Source: Pararhodobacter sp. (lineage in GTDB: Bacteria > Pseudomonadota > Alphaproteobacteria > Rhodobacterales > Rhodobacteraceae). Taken from it: a stretch of 48,435 nt of DNA. Numbering within the stretch: the stretch's first letter is position 1; every line of letters starts with the position of its first letter. Shown piece by piece: positions 8,963 to 18,340 of this stretch. The notes beneath the pieces were generated by a model. It was not told where the DNA came from. It saw only the letters and a program-made list of their open reading frames with translations, and ran no database searches. Location: contig JAFIEK010000032.1 of assembly GCA_020832545.1 (NCBI GenBank), forward strand, positions 1 through 48,435, written 5' to 3'. Made by a program: the position numbers and the translations under genes.

Positions 8963-10114
8963 TTACCAAAGCCGCCTGAATGCCGCCATGTTCGCCTGAG
9001 CGCCCTGCAATAGGGTCAGCGCAGCGGATTGGCTGCTGATCGTGCGAATTTCGTTGAGTTGTTCGCCGACAAAGAACTGCCGGACAAGTTTGTTCATCAC
9101 CTCCGGATGCGCGAACTGTGACACCCCACTATCACCAAAGGCGCGCTGGCTCCGCGTGCGAAGGATGTCGGCCTGACGGTCCAGATCCAGCGAGCCAAAT
9201 GTCGATGGTAGCTGCAGCGCTGTTTCAAAGACGGTGCGCATAGAAGGTGTTCCGAGGATGCGAAACCATTTGCCGTTTTCGCTCTGATCGCTTTGCGCCA
9301 GCTGCGCGAGGTCGCGCTGCAAGGACAGTGCGAGGCGCATGGACTGGTCCTGTGCGCCCACCGCCTCTTCGAATCGCCGCTGGTGGAAATTGCTCACCAG
9401 ATTCCCGGCGAATTGTTCAATATACCGCTCTCCCAGTTGATGAAGCCGGTCCGGCTGGGCAAACTGCGCCACATCCGGACGGCCAAACACTTCCTGGGTC
9501 TTCTCGCGCAAGATCTCGATCTGGCGGTTGACGTCTAGATCCGCAAAGTTCCCGGACAGATCAAACACGGTTTCAAACATCGAGCGAAGCGAAGGTGTGG
9601 TCAGAACCAGCGTCCATGTCGCCTGTTCACCCAGTTCCGAACCGGCCAGCACTGAGAGATCATTCTGCATGCTCCGGGTCAGTTGCTGAGCCTGCTCCTG
9701 ACGGCTCAGGCTGCTATCGGATGCATTTCTGGCGGGTGTTTCAGATGTCTTGCTGTCACCAAAACCAAATGCCTTTGCCAGGTCATGATACCGCTTGTCT
9801 GCCAGACGCTGAACAAAGCTTCGCCGCTCACCGGCCTCGGGCTCGCGGGTAGAGCTTTCCAGGACCTTGCGGATGAAGGCACGGTTCTGCAAGTCATCCG
9901 CCAGCCCAAAGGAGGTCAACGCGACACGCAACAACCGCCGATCATTCACCAGTTCCTCGGCAGAGCTTATCTTGCCGATATTCTCGCGGAAATACGCCTC
10001 GTCGGCCTTGGCCATCGCAGTGCCGGAATGCGACAGGCTTTGCCTTTCCAACGTGCGCTGGAGAAAGGACCAACCGGCGTAGCCGTTGGCGGGTATGACA
10101 GGTTGGAAGCTCAT
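8963..10114 (-). CDS. DUF1217 domain flagellar-associated protein
   Basis: 383-residue soluble protein of the DUF1217 family, found in alphaproteobacterial flagellar loci; function unknown. It is built from repeated units. The N-terminal unit (about 35-118) has AYFRENIGKISSAEELVNDR and KRYHDLAKAFGF. Two later units match each other: 173-211 and 289-327 both read TPS-R--FET---L---F--LD--RQ--IL-----AFG-like. A Ser/Gln-rich linker lies at 119-150. Its ATG overlaps the flbT stop by four bases (ATGA), so translation is coupled to flbT, and it is last in the minus-strand flagellar operon. A structural or export-accessory role is inferred from position only. Confidence 0.75.
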   Translation of the reverse strand: MSFQPVIPANGYAGWSFLQRTLERQSLSHSGTAMAKADEAYFRENIGKISSAEELVNDRRLLRVALTSFGLADDLQNRAFIRKVLESSTREPEAGERRSFVQRLADKRYHDLAKAFGFGDSKTSETPARNASDSSLSRQEQAQQLTRSMQNDLSVLAGSELGEQATWTLVLTTPSLRSMFETVFDLSGNFADLDVNRQIEILREKTQEVFGRPDVAQFAQPDRLHQLGERYIEQFAGNLVSNFHQRRFEEAVGAQDQSMRLALSLQRDLAQLAQSDQSENGKWFRILGTPSMRTVFETALQLPSTFGSLDLDRQADILRTRSQRAFGDSGVSQFAHPEVMNKLVRQFFVGEQLNEIRTISSQSAALTLLQGAQANMAAFRRLW

Positions 10115-10515
10115 TGCCGTGTTGCGGCCAGCAACCGCTCTTCGCGAGGCAAGAGTGTGCGAAGTGACCGCAGCACCTGATAATATTCACCCTCTAACGC
10201 CGCATCGGTGGCGCGCGTCAGCTGTTCCCGGCTGTCGGGATCTGTCAGAACTTGGCTAAGTTGCTCGATATCGCGGATCAGCTTTGGTTGCATCTCATGC
10301 GGAACGGAGTCACCTGACAGGATGAGTTGAGCAATGTAGCAGACCCGCCGCACCGGAGTCTTGACGTCTTCCGGATGGATGGCGTCTCGCAAGCGCAGAA
10401 TATTGGCATTCGGTGTCACGATGGAAAAGCGGCTTCGGCGTTCACCGTTTTGAATGACGGCTCCATTGATCAGAACGCGTTCGTGCGGTGCGAGTTTCAG
10501 GATCAGTCCTGCCAT
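10111..10515 (-). CDS. flbT: Flagellin synthesis repressor FlbT
   Basis: 134-residue FlbT, a post-transcriptional regulator that in Caulobacter binds the flagellin mRNA leader and limits translation until the hook is finished. It begins MAGLILKLAPHERVLINGAV, the family signature, and has the ANILRLRDAI and PVRR-CYIAQL helices. GGAGGT lies five bases before the ATG at 10515. The start shares one base with the flaF stop and the stop overlaps the DUF1217 start. The frame is open far upstream across flaF, but that extension is only a shadow. Its likely target is the fliC leader at 12213-12478. Confidence 0.92.
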   Translation of the reverse strand: MAGLILKLAPHERVLINGAVIQNGERRSRFSIVTPNANILRLRDAIHPEDVKTPVRRVCYIAQLILSGDSVPHEMQPKLIRDIEQLSQVLTDPDSREQLTRATDAALEGEYYQVLRSLRTLLPREERLLAATRQ

Positions 10516-10892
10516 CACTGACCTCCATGCGAACGCAAACCGCGCATCACAGCCAGATTTATATCGACCAGAATTTCCGCAGGGGCCGCACCTGACAAGG
10601 CTTTGTCGGTGTGCTGACTGACGAACTCTGCAAGATAGAAAAGCCGTGCGCGCAGATCCTTGGGAAACTGGTTGCCGCTGTCGGCCAGATCGACGGCAAA
10701 AGCACTCCAGAGGCGCCGGTTCTCGTGCATTGCGGCAACCAAGGCCGGAAATGCGTTTGCTCCGCCATCGGTTTGCGCGGCCTGCAATCGGCCTGTGATC
10801 ATGGCCATCACGTCGTACTCGATATCGCGCGGGGTCTTGATGGTTCGGGCCAGCGAACCATAAACGCTCTTTGCATGGGCCGTAGCGCTCAT
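10515..10892 (-). CDS. flaF: Flagellar biosynthesis regulator FlaF
   Basis: 125-residue all-helical FlaF, needed with FlbT for flagellin synthesis and secretion in alphaproteobacteria. Family marks: an A-Y--T--TPRDIEYDVMA opening, the NRRLWSAFAVDLAD-GN--P central helix, and the DINLAVMRGL ending. The ribosome site is weak (GAGAG about ten bases upstream). It lies 72 bases after flagellin, separated from it by a 13-bp hairpin, and shares one base with flbT. Confidence 0.92.
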   Translation of the reverse strand: MSATAHAKSVYGSLARTIKTPRDIEYDVMAMITGRLQAAQTDGGANAFPALVAAMHENRRLWSAFAVDLADSGNQFPKDLRARLFYLAEFVSQHTDKALSGAAPAEILVDINLAVMRGLRSHGGQ

Positions 10893-10930
10893 CTTTTGCT
10901 CTCATTGTGCGAAGGGAAGTGTCGGCGGGT

Positions 10931-10959
10931 GAGACCGGGGCCATTGTGGCCCCGGTCTC
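10931..10959 (-). promoter_or_regulatory. Perfect 13-bp hairpin between fliC and flaF
   Basis: GAGACCGGGGCCA (10931-10943) pairs with TGGCCCCGGTCTC (10947-10959) around a three-base loop. It starts five bases after the fliC stop codon on the minus strand. No T-run follows, so it is not a classic intrinsic terminator. A likely role is to protect the abundant flagellin mRNA 3' end or partly stop transcription, lowering flaF/flbT expression relative to fliC. Confidence 0.65.
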
Positions 10960-10964
10960 CCGTG

Positions 10965-12212
10965 TTAGCGGAAGAGCGAAAGGATATTCTGCGGTTGCTG
11001 ATTGGCAATCGACAAGGCCTGAATGCCCAGTTGCTGCTGAACTTGCAGCGCCTGCAAGCGCGCCGAAGTTTCTTCCATATCCGCATCAACCAGCGAACCG
11101 ATGCCCGATTTCATGGAGTCCATCAGGCTTCCAACGAACTCCTTCTGAATATCGACCCGCTTCTGCGCCGAACCGAAGGCTGCCGAGGCGTCGATGGCGT
11201 ACTGGATCATGGTCTCGATGTCATCGAGATAGGCCCCGCGCGTTGCGTCATCGGCGGTGGCAACATTCATCTCCTCCAGCGCCCCCAGACCGCCGTCGTT
11301 GCGAGTGACTTCAACACCCATATTGATATCGGCACCGGTTTCGTTGTTGAAAGTCACCGCACCAACGTTATCAACCTCGACTTCAATGTCTGTCAGACGC
11401 GTGTCGGTTGCCTTGGCCTCACTGAATGCGGTGGCCATGCGGGCACCCAAAGATTCGGTGGTGTCGCCCGCCGTCACCTTGATGGTGATCTTCACCTCAT
11501 TCGCCGTGCCCTCATTGAAGATCATGCTGACATTGTCACCAGCCAGCATCCCTGTAGCATCGTCGATATCAGCCGCAGCATCATTCAGGGCCAGTGCGCC
11601 GTCACCGCCCTGCATTGTGGCCGTGAATGCCGCCAGGGAGGCTTCATCAGCCACAGCAGCGACTGCCACAGAAGTAGCGATCTCGACTGATTCCTTGGTG
11701 CCGAGATTCAGATTTTCGAGATCGATCTGGATATCCGATGCCGTCACGCCACCGCTGGCGCTGCGGTCGAGCGACGACATGATCTTCAGGGGAGATTCAG
11801 CCGACCCGTTCACCAGATTCAGGCCGTTGAACTGCGCTGCGGCAACCACCGAGCTGATCTGGTTGGTAAGCTGCTCGATATCGGTCTGGATCTTGCCGCG
11901 ATCCACGTTCTGCTCCTGCGCGCCGACGATCTTTTCCTTGATCTCGGTCAGCAGTTTCACCGTGGTTTCAGCGGCATTGCGCGCCACGTTCACCGTAGAA
12001 CTGCCCAGCGACAGGCTGTCCTGAATGGTCTTGAACCCGGCCACATCCGATTCCATGACCTTCGAGATTGCCCAGGTCGCGGCGTTGTCCTTGGCGTTGC
12101 CAATCTTCAGACCAGTAGAGATCTGGGCCTGCACCTGGCTCATGTTGCGGTTGATCTGCTTCATGGTCTGGAGGGCAACCATGGCGCCGTTGTTCGTCAG
12201 AATCGAGGACAT
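10965..12212 (-). CDS. fliC: Flagellin
   Basis: Flagellar filament subunit, 415 residues. The conserved N-terminal D0/D1 part (MSSILTNNGAMVALQTMKQI, then a heptad-rich helix to about 140) and the C-terminal part (about 330-415, ending LSIANQQPQNILSLFR) are clear. The central acidic region (about 150-330) is the surface-exposed variable domain. It is exported by the flagellar type III system without a cleaved signal. The ATG at 12212 is set by AAGGAA six bases upstream; a start six codons earlier lacks a ribosome site. FlaF and FlbT genes follow, fitting leader-based control. Confidence 0.96.
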   Translation of the reverse strand: MSSILTNNGAMVALQTMKQINRNMSQVQAQISTGLKIGNAKDNAATWAISKVMESDVAGFKTIQDSLSLGSSTVNVARNAAETTVKLLTEIKEKIVGAQEQNVDRGKIQTDIEQLTNQISSVVAAAQFNGLNLVNGSAESPLKIMSSLDRSASGGVTASDIQIDLENLNLGTKESVEIATSVAVAAVADEASLAAFTATMQGGDGALALNDAAADIDDATGMLAGDNVSMIFNEGTANEVKITIKVTAGDTTESLGARMATAFSEAKATDTRLTDIEVEVDNVGAVTFNNETGADINMGVEVTRNDGGLGALEEMNVATADDATRGAYLDDIETMIQYAIDASAAFGSAQKRVDIQKEFVGSLMDSMKSGIGSLVDADMEETSARLQALQVQQQLGIQALSIANQQPQNILSLFR

Positions 12213-12478
12213 GTCTAGTTCCTTATGCAAAGGCGTATTTACGCCGATTGGAGAGGCCGTTCGCAGTGAACGGGACAGCCCTTTCTGGACTTGCGGCCAT
12301 CCGTGTTTCCGGATGGTGCGCCACCCTTGCGGTGCGTTGATCAGACTGCGGCCGAACCCCTAACGCCTGATTAACCCGCACCCCGCTGTTCACCCCGATA
12401 TCGATCAAATGCCGCAGATCTGAAGAACGACAGAACCGATTCGCCGCGCCGCGGCTGTGGCGAATGCGCACTCTGTCC
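12213..12478 (-). promoter_or_regulatory. Flagellin leader and promoter region
   Basis: 266 bases without a gene lie between the FlgN-like gene and fliC. Next to the fliC ribosome site is an inverted repeat GGCGTA/TACGCC (12232-12245) with almost no loop, which could be a small stem in the mRNA. This is the expected target area of FlbT. I do not find a convincing sigma-28 or sigma-54 promoter by eye. Confidence 0.4.
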
Positions 12479-12841
12479 TCACGCCCGCCGCTCCAGCGAA
12501 ACCGGGGCCGAATCGATCTTCTGGCGTGCGCCATCGCGGGCATAGGTCTCATGCCGAGAGGGCAGGCGCGCGCGTACCAGCAGCTCCTGCGCATTGCGCA
12601 ATCCTTCAAGGGCGGCGGCAATCAGTCGCTGATTGCGGCGCGCGCTGTCCGCGATCTCTTCGCCGATGGAGGTCTCATCGTCACCGAGGGCTGCGGGCGG
12701 GTAATCCTCAATTCGTTGAATAAGCGCTAGCAACTTCGGGCTGAGCTGCCCGATTCGCTGCAGGTCGCTGATACGCAGGGCGGCGCGCGCATCGTCCAGC
12801 AGACGCGCAAGCGATTTCAGATCACGCGTGAGTGCGCTCAT
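12479..12841 (-). CDS. FlgN-like flagellar export chaperone
   Basis: 120-residue, mostly helical protein. The pattern resembles FlgN, the chaperone for hook-filament junction proteins FlgK and FlgL: a long N-terminal helix with LDDARAALRISDLQRIGQL, then ADSARRNQRLIAAALEGLRNAQELL, and a tail HETYARDGARQK like the TYD--GR end of FlgN proteins. It overlaps the rod-binding gene by four bases (ATGA) and precedes flagellin, so a flagellar role is firm even though the family match is weak. No flgK or flgL lies in the window. Confidence 0.65.
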   Translation of the reverse strand: MSALTRDLKSLARLLDDARAALRISDLQRIGQLSPKLLALIQRIEDYPPAALGDDETSIGEEIADSARRNQRLIAAALEGLRNAQELLVRARLPSRHETYARDGARQKIDSAPVSLERRA

Positions 12842-13122
12842 ATCGCGCCCTCCGTGCCGCGGGCCTCAAGGGCGCGTTCTATGTGATCGGCAAGGCCAAT
12901 GCCGCCCCGCGCGACCAGCGCGCGCGCATATGCATCGGCAAAAAACGAGGAGAAATGTTCTTCGCCAGCACCACCATTCATGCTTTCCGCAGCACGCCCA
13001 ATTCCGGCAGACTTCAACATCTCAGACAGGAATGCGGTTTCCAGATCTTCCGCGCTGCGACGTAACGCCGAGGGCGCTGGGCCGGACAGCCGGGCGTGCA
13101 GGGTTTCAGGGGGTATCAGCAT
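12838..13122 (-). CDS. FlgJ-type rod-binding protein (N-terminal domain only)
   Basis: 94-residue protein equal to the rod-binding domain of FlgJ (PF10135). The core AEDLETAFLSEMLKSAGIG is followed by an acidic/aromatic helix (FSSFFADAYARALVARGGIG) and LADHIERAL. It lacks the muramidase domain found in enterobacterial FlgJ, which is normal for alphaproteobacteria. It is thought to help rod assembly through the peptidoglycan. AGGAG lies six bases before the ATG. First gene of the minus-strand flagellar operon, divergent from fliK. Confidence 0.8.
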   Translation of the reverse strand: MLIPPETLHARLSGPAPSALRRSAEDLETAFLSEMLKSAGIGRAAESMNGGAGEEHFSSFFADAYARALVARGGIGLADHIERALEARGTEGAI

Positions 13123-13237
13123 TCTGTGCTCCTTTTCTGCAGGACGGTCTCAACAGAGTTTCGCTGAACGCGGTAAAGAACCGGTAACTATCTGCGTGCT
13201 AAGCAAACGCGACAGACAGACAGAACCGGTGGCCCGA

Positions 13238-15016
13238 ATGCTGATCGACTTCCTCGCAGGATCCATGCGCAGCGACACGCCTGCCAATCAGACCGACAGT
13301 ACAAAGCCGACACCCGGGCGGGGGGGGTTTGCCACAATACTGGGGGGCCTGGGCGGCAATACGGCCACGTCTGCCGTGGTAGAGCCCGCGATCGAGGCTG
13401 CAACGACAGGTCATGATAGCGCGGACGACACACCTGATTCGGCCCACACGCCTGATGCGCGGGATGCTGTCGCCGCAGGTGCTACGGATTCGGACATGCC
13501 GCCGATGACTGACGAAATGGCCGGTGTCGCATACGACGGCGATGAAGTTGAGCGTGTTCGCCAGACAGGTAATCCGAGCGTCATCCCGGCTGATCGGACC
13601 CACGCCCGAAGTGGTCAGCCACCTCCACTGCGTGAAGGCGAGGCGGCGGGACCAAAGACCGAATCGCTTGATCTAAACGAAAATGGCGCTCCGGTGCAGC
13701 AGTCGGCCCGACTGAGCGGGGACAAGGGACACCAGACATCGGAAGTTGCGCAAGGTGCCCGGCCCGCCTTCACACCTCCGGTCCCGGCTACCTCGCAGAC
13801 GGTATCAACGCTGGCACCAAACAGCAGGATCGAACCAGAAGTGCGCATGCATTTCGCGCGCGGCATCGCTGACAGCGCGAGAGTCGGCCCGCCCTCTGCA
13901 CGGCAATCCGGGCCAGACCATGTGCTCGTGGCGCCACCCGATCTCCGACGCGCAGAGCCGGTGGGTACACAAAAGTCCAGACCAGTCTGGCAATCGGGCG
14001 CTGCGCAAACCGGCAGCCGGGGCCTGGAACCCGACCCCGGCTTGCCAGACAAAGCGCAGCCGCGCCCGGAAGCAAACAATGCGACACCGCGTGCAGGGGG
14101 CACCACGGCGATCCCCGTCGTCACATCCTTTCCCGGAATCCCACCGCATCATTCCGAAGCCAGAAGCACAGAGGCCGGGTCACGGCCCAGGCCCGGACCG
14201 AATACCTACCGGCCTCCTACCGATGTCGTGGGCGGCTTTCCCAGACATCCGGCCTTGCACGTCCGGTCGCCAGGGCCGCAGGGCACCATGACACCCATGC
14301 CTTCGCACGACACGGACAGGCCGGACACTCTGGCCGACACTGGCGGACCCCGAAATCTTGCTCGCGAAGGCCCCAGACAAGTGCTGGTGCCGGCGCCAGC
14401 CGCTCCCACCTTGCAAGGGCAGGGCAACCTGTGGAGCGCAGTGCAGGCAGTTACCGCCACCGCGGACCAACCCTTCAACGCTCACTTTTCCGATCGCTCC
14501 CCGGAGGGCGACAAGGGCGGTCCGTTCCTGAACAGACACGAAGCACTGTCAGCCGCTTTGCCTGCCTCCGGCCCCGCATTGCACCCGGTGTTGACTGAAG
14601 GCGCAAACGCGCGCGCGCAGGCTGAACTCGCCCGCGAGACCGCGCAACAGATCGGCGCACAGGTTGTGACCCTTGGCAAAGGCCGCTTCGAGCTGTCGCT
14701 CGCACCTGCCGAACTTGGCAAGGTTGAAATGTGGTTGCAAGACAGCGACAACCGGCTGACCCTGACGGTCAACGCCGAGCGCCCCGAAACGATGGACCTG
14801 ATCCGCCGCCACATCGCGCTACTGGAGCAGGAGTTGCGGGGGCTGGGGTTCGGCAGTCTGTCGCTTCAGATGGGCGCAGATGGCGCGCCGGGATCTCAGG
14901 GTGGTCAAAATCCGCAACAGGACTCAACGATCAAAGCCGATGCGGCCATTTCGGAAAGCCCTCAGCGTGCCGCTCCATCATCGGTAGCGGGCGATCACCT
15001 CGATCTTCGACTGTAA
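13238..15016 (+). CDS. fliK: Flagellar hook-length control protein FliK
   Basis: 592-residue protein with a long disordered region rich in Pro, Ala, Thr, Gly and Asp (to about residue 460) and a compact C-terminal FliK domain (PF02120) around GRFELSLAPAELGKVEMWLQ, with LTLTVNAERPETMDLIRRH and LRGLGFGSLSLQMG after it. FliK is a secreted ruler that switches export from hook to filament subunits. Its start is uncertain: ATG 13238, GTG 13229 and ATG 13265 are in frame, and only 13265 has a weak AGGA nearby. The frame is open much further upstream, but that would overlap the divergent rod-binding gene. flgD follows after ten bases. Confidence 0.85.
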   Translation: MLIDFLAGSMRSDTPANQTDSTKPTPGRGGFATILGGLGGNTATSAVVEPAIEAATTGHDSADDTPDSAHTPDARDAVAAGATDSDMPPMTDEMAGVAYDGDEVERVRQTGNPSVIPADRTHARSGQPPPLREGEAAGPKTESLDLNENGAPVQQSARLSGDKGHQTSEVAQGARPAFTPPVPATSQTVSTLAPNSRIEPEVRMHFARGIADSARVGPPSARQSGPDHVLVAPPDLRRAEPVGTQKSRPVWQSGAAQTGSRGLEPDPGLPDKAQPRPEANNATPRAGGTTAIPVVTSFPGIPPHHSEARSTEAGSRPRPGPNTYRPPTDVVGGFPRHPALHVRSPGPQGTMTPMPSHDTDRPDTLADTGGPRNLAREGPRQVLVPAPAAPTLQGQGNLWSAVQAVTATADQPFNAHFSDRSPEGDKGGPFLNRHEALSAALPASGPALHPVLTEGANARAQAELARETAQQIGAQVVTLGKGRFELSLAPAELGKVEMWLQDSDNRLTLTVNAERPETMDLIRRHIALLEQELRGLGFGSLSLQMGADGAPGSQGGQNPQQDSTIKADAAISESPQRAAPSSVAGDHLDLRL

Positions 15017-15026
15017 GGATCATTCC

Positions 15027-15710
15027 ATGCAAGTGAACAGCGCTTTCACCCAATCGGCCACCTCCCCCACGCCGGGATCCGGCTCGGGGCAAACATCCGA
15101 CTACCAGACGTTTCTCAACATGCTGACCGTTCAGATGCGCAATCAAGACCCCCTGAACCCGATGGAGGCGACCGATTTTGCGGTTCAGCTTGCGACCTTC
15201 TCCAGCGTCGAACAGCAGATGCAGACCAACCAACTTCTGTCCGCGCTGCTCGGCCGGTCAGGTTTGGCCGAGATGGGCAGCTGGGTCGGCATGGAGGCGC
15301 GGATCTATTCGGGTGCCCATTTCGAGGGTGCACCCATCGATCTTGCACCGGACCCCGCGATAGGTGCCGATCGCGCCTTTCTGGTGGTGCGCGACAGCAA
15401 TGGATTTGTCATCGAGACACGCCAGATCCCGATTGATGCGGACAGCTACCAATGGACAGGTCTGGATGAGGACGGGGATCCGCACCCCAGCGGGCGCTAC
15501 ACATTCGAGCTGGAATCACGCGCTGGGCAAGAGGTGATCGATTCCGCACCGGTGGCCGCTTATTTACCGATTGTGGAAGCGCGCGCCGATGGGGGAATGG
15601 TGGTTCTGGTGCTCCCGGGTGGAATGTTGGTGGACAGCTCGACTGTCAGCGGCCTTCGCCAACCGCGTGCCGCCCCCGAATCCGCCGCGACCCTCGGCGC
15701 ATTGTATTGA
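15027..15710 (+). CDS. flgD: Flagellar hook cap protein FlgD
   Basis: 227-residue hook assembly scaffold. The diagnostic N-terminal segment [20 protein letters not shown], followed by [17 protein letters not shown], is at residues 29-65. The C-terminal half is the FlgD tudor/FN3-like region with the [14 protein letters not shown] turn. The cap allows FlgE polymerisation at the hook tip and is later discarded. It lies ten bases after fliK in one operon, fitting their joint role at the hook stage. Confidence 0.95.
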   Translation: MQVNSAFTQSATSPTPGSGSGQTSDYQTFLNMLTVQMRNQDPLNPMEATDFAVQLATFSSVEQQMQTNQLLSALLGRSGLAEMGSWVGMEARIYSGAHFEGAPIDLAPDPAIGADRAFLVVRDSNGFVIETRQIPIDADSYQWTGLDEDGDPHPSGRYTFELESRAGQEVIDSAPVAAYLPIVEARADGGMVVLVLPGGMLVDSSTVSGLRQPRAAPESAATLGALY

Positions 15711-15967
15711 GGACAGATGCTGCCCGGCAGGCATCATCCCGCAGCATCACACCTGCACGCATAGCCGGGCCAGCGATCAGATGGAAACCGGACGGTGGAA
15801 TGCGCCGTAACCGAGGGGCTGCAGGGCCACTGGATTGCAGCAACCGACGGGCTGGAAGCCGATCCGGTCCGCAAGGTCGATGCCCAAGCGCACACCGCAA
15901 TTTTCAGAGCATGGCAGCGAAGGTCCTTCGCAGGTTCTGGCCGCAACACCTTGACCGCGCGTACCGT
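15711..15967. other. Convergent intergenic region, flgD/ubiB
   Basis: 257 bases between two converging genes. Frames are open on both strands, but I recognise no protein and see no ribosome site. An inverted repeat GATGCTGC (15716-15723)/GCAGCATC (15741-15748) just after flgD could be a weak hairpin; it has no T-run. Confidence 0.4.
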
Positions 15968-17500
15968 TCAGCCAATGGACTGCCCGGCCCAAAGCCCCAA
16001 TGCGCTGACAGCCGCACCCAACAGAACCCACCACACCGGGTGCAGGCCCGCACGACGCCCTTTTTCGATCACCGGCATGCGCAACCTGATCAACGCGGCC
16101 TCCATCATCGCCGGAAGCTGCGGACCAAAGCGGCTGATCACCCGCGCCGTGCGCGCAAGGTCGCGCGCCATTGCCTTAGGGCCCAGGTTTTGCCGGATAT
16201 AATCCTCGACAACGGGCTGGGCCACTTCCCAGATGTTGATCGACGGGTTGAGCGAACGCGCCACCCCCTCCACCACAACCATGGTACGCTGCAGCAAGAT
16301 CAGCTCGGTCCGGGTTTCCATGCCGAACCGCTCGGTCACCTCGAACAGATAGCTCAGAAGCCGCGCCATCGAAATCCGTGTGGCATCCATCCCGAAGATC
16401 GGCTCGCCGACCGAGCGCAAGGCACGGGCGAACTCATCAATGTCGCGATCGGCGGGCACATAGCCCGCTTCAAAATGGACCTCGGCCACGCGGCGGTAAT
16501 CCTTGCGGATGAACCCGAACAGGATCTCGGCATAGACCCGGCGCGAGTATTCATCGATCTGGCCCATAATGCCAAAATCATAGGCGATAAGATCGCCGTT
16601 GGCGGCCACCTTCAGATTGCCCTGATGCATGTCACCATGAAAAAACCCGTCGCGCATGGCATGTTGCAAAAACAGCCGCAGCACCCGCGCGGCCAGTTCT
16701 GCCCGGTCCACCCCCAGCGCATCGATCGCGGCATTGTCGCCCAGCGGCACGCCCTCGGCCCAGCCCAGCGTCATCACCGAGCGGCCCGAAAGATGCCAGA
16801 GCGGTCGCGGAACGCGAAAACCTGCATCCCCCTCGGTATTGGCCGCAAATTCGGCGGCGGCGGCGGTTTCCATCCGCAGGTCCAGCTCACCCTGCACTAC
16901 GCTGTCGAAATGCGCGATCACATCGCCCGGGCGCAGGCGGCGGGTCGAGGGCAGCAGCCATTCGATCATCCCTGCAGCGAAATAGAAGGCATCAATATCT
17001 TTACGAAACGCCCGCTCAATCCCGGGCCGCAGCACCTTGACCGCCACATCCTCGCCAGTGCCGGTCACCCGCGCGCGGTGTACCTGCGCGATCGAGGCGG
17101 CGGCCACCGGCTCGGAAAAGCTGGAAAAGACCGAATCAACCGGAATCTCCATCTCGGCCTCGAACTGCGCGCGCGCCTGCGCCTGCGGAAAGGGCGGCAG
17201 CTGGTCCTGCAAATAGCGCAGTTGGTCAGCCAGCTCTGTCCCCACGATATCGGGCCGCGTCGCCAGCGTCTGGCCAAACTTGATATAGGCCGGACCCAGC
17301 GCCGTCAGCGCCCGCACCAGCGGCGGCAACGCCGGGTCACCGCGCAGTCCCAGAATTTTGAACGGCCAACCCAGCACCCGCGCGGCCAGTCGCAGCCGTG
17401 GCGGCGCCTTCATCGCCTCCAGCACCTCTTGCATCGCGCCCGTGCGCTCGAATGTCGCGCCGGTGCGGATCAGCCGCCAGATGTTGTGTGGGCCGCGCAT
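15968..17500 (-). CDS. ubiB: Ubiquinone biosynthesis protein UbiB (atypical kinase)
   Basis: 510-residue ADCK/UbiB protein of the atypical kinase superfamily, needed for aerobic ubiquinone synthesis and active at the inner membrane. Motifs: KFGQ (74-77) in [14 protein letters not shown], the Ala-rich loop replacing the P-loop (AAASIAQVH, 133-141), Lys155 in [16 protein letters not shown] and DFGIMG. The C-terminus carries a membrane segment ([18 protein letters not shown]). It begins three bases after the ubiE stop, so the two form an operon. Confidence 0.96.
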   Translation of the reverse strand: MRGPHNIWRLIRTGATFERTGAMQEVLEAMKAPPRLRLAARVLGWPFKILGLRGDPALPPLVRALTALGPAYIKFGQTLATRPDIVGTELADQLRYLQDQLPPFPQAQARAQFEAEMEIPVDSVFSSFSEPVAAASIAQVHRARVTGTGEDVAVKVLRPGIERAFRKDIDAFYFAAGMIEWLLPSTRRLRPGDVIAHFDSVVQGELDLRMETAAAAEFAANTEGDAGFRVPRPLWHLSGRSVMTLGWAEGVPLGDNAAIDALGVDRAELAARVLRLFLQHAMRDGFFHGDMHQGNLKVAANGDLIAYDFGIMGQIDEYSRRVYAEILFGFIRKDYRRVAEVHFEAGYVPADRDIDEFARALRSVGEPIFGMDATRISMARLLSYLFEVTERFGMETRTELILLQRTMVVVEGVARSLNPSINIWEVAQPVVEDYIRQNLGPKAMARDLARTARVISRFGPQLPAMMEAALIRLRMPVIEKGRRAGLHPVWWVLLGAAVSALGLWAGQSIG

Positions 17501-17503
17501 CGC

Positions 17504-18259
17504 TCAGATTTTCCAACCGGAATGCAGCGCGGCGATGCCCATCGACAGGTTGCGGTATTTCACCTGCTCAAATCCGGCCTCGCGAATCATCGCTGCAAAA
17601 GCCTCCTGATCGGGGAACTTGCGGATCGATTCGACCAGATACTGGTAGCTTTCGCGGTCCTTCGCCACGATCTGCCCCATCGTCGGAATCACGTTGAACG
17701 AATAGAGGTCATAGGCCTTTTGCAGCGCCGCGTTGGGAAGCTGGCTGAACTCCAGCACCATCAGCCGCCCACCGGGGCGCAGCACGCGATATGCCTCGCG
17801 CAAAGCATCAGGGATTCGGGTGACGTTGCGGATGCCAAAGCTGATTGTATAGACATCAAAGCTATTGTCCGCGAAGGGCAGCGCCATGGCGTCGCCCACC
17901 ACCCAGTCCAGCGCCTCGGCCATGCGCTCGGCCTCGGCGCGCTTGCGCCCCTCGTCCAGCATCGATTCGGTCAGATCGAGGACGGTTGCCTGCGCGCCCG
18001 CGCCCGCGCGTTTCAGAAACCGGAACGCCACATCGCCCGTGCCGCCCGCCACGTCCAGCAGCTGCTGGCCCGGGCGCGGGGCCAGCCAGTCCATCATCGC
18101 GTCTTTCCAGATGCGGTGAATGCCCATCGACATCAGGTCATTCATCACATCGTATCTGGAGGCGACGCGCGTGAAGACCCCGTGCACCATCCCGGCCTTC
18201 TGGCCCTCATCGACGGTCTGAAAACCGAAATGCGTGGTTTGCGGGTTGTCCGGGCTCAT
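17504..18259 (-). CDS. ubiE: Demethylmenaquinone/ubiquinone C-methyltransferase
   Basis: 251-residue SAM-dependent C-methyltransferase of quinone synthesis. Visible: TTHFGFQTV at the start, [23 protein letters not shown] motif [13 protein letters not shown] (67-78), FGIRNVTR and the late [16 protein letters not shown]. The ATG at 18259 follows AGGAGG; an upstream extension of the frame crosses the intergenic region and into mutM and is not used. Operon with ubiB; divergent from mutM. Confidence 0.96.
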   Translation of the reverse strand: MSPDNPQTTHFGFQTVDEGQKAGMVHGVFTRVASRYDVMNDLMSMGIHRIWKDAMMDWLAPRPGQQLLDVAGGTGDVAFRFLKRAGAGAQATVLDLTESMLDEGRKRAEAERMAEALDWVVGDAMALPFADNSFDVYTISFGIRNVTRIPDALREAYRVLRPGGRLMVLEFSQLPNAALQKAYDLYSFNVIPTMGQIVAKDRESYQYLVESIRKFPDQEAFAAMIREAGFEQVKYRNLSMGIAALHSGWKI

Positions 18260-18340
18260 ACCGCCTCCTGTCAGACCTTGCGCGTTGTCCTTCCTTACAG
18301 GAGGATGCGGCCCCTGCACAATGCGACGCCGGAGCCTGTT

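Noticed and set aside
10516-10944. N-terminal extension of flbT to 277 residues
   Set aside because: The added 143 residues overlap flaF in another frame and have no FlbT character; the internal ATG has a clear GGAGGT and gives the family start.
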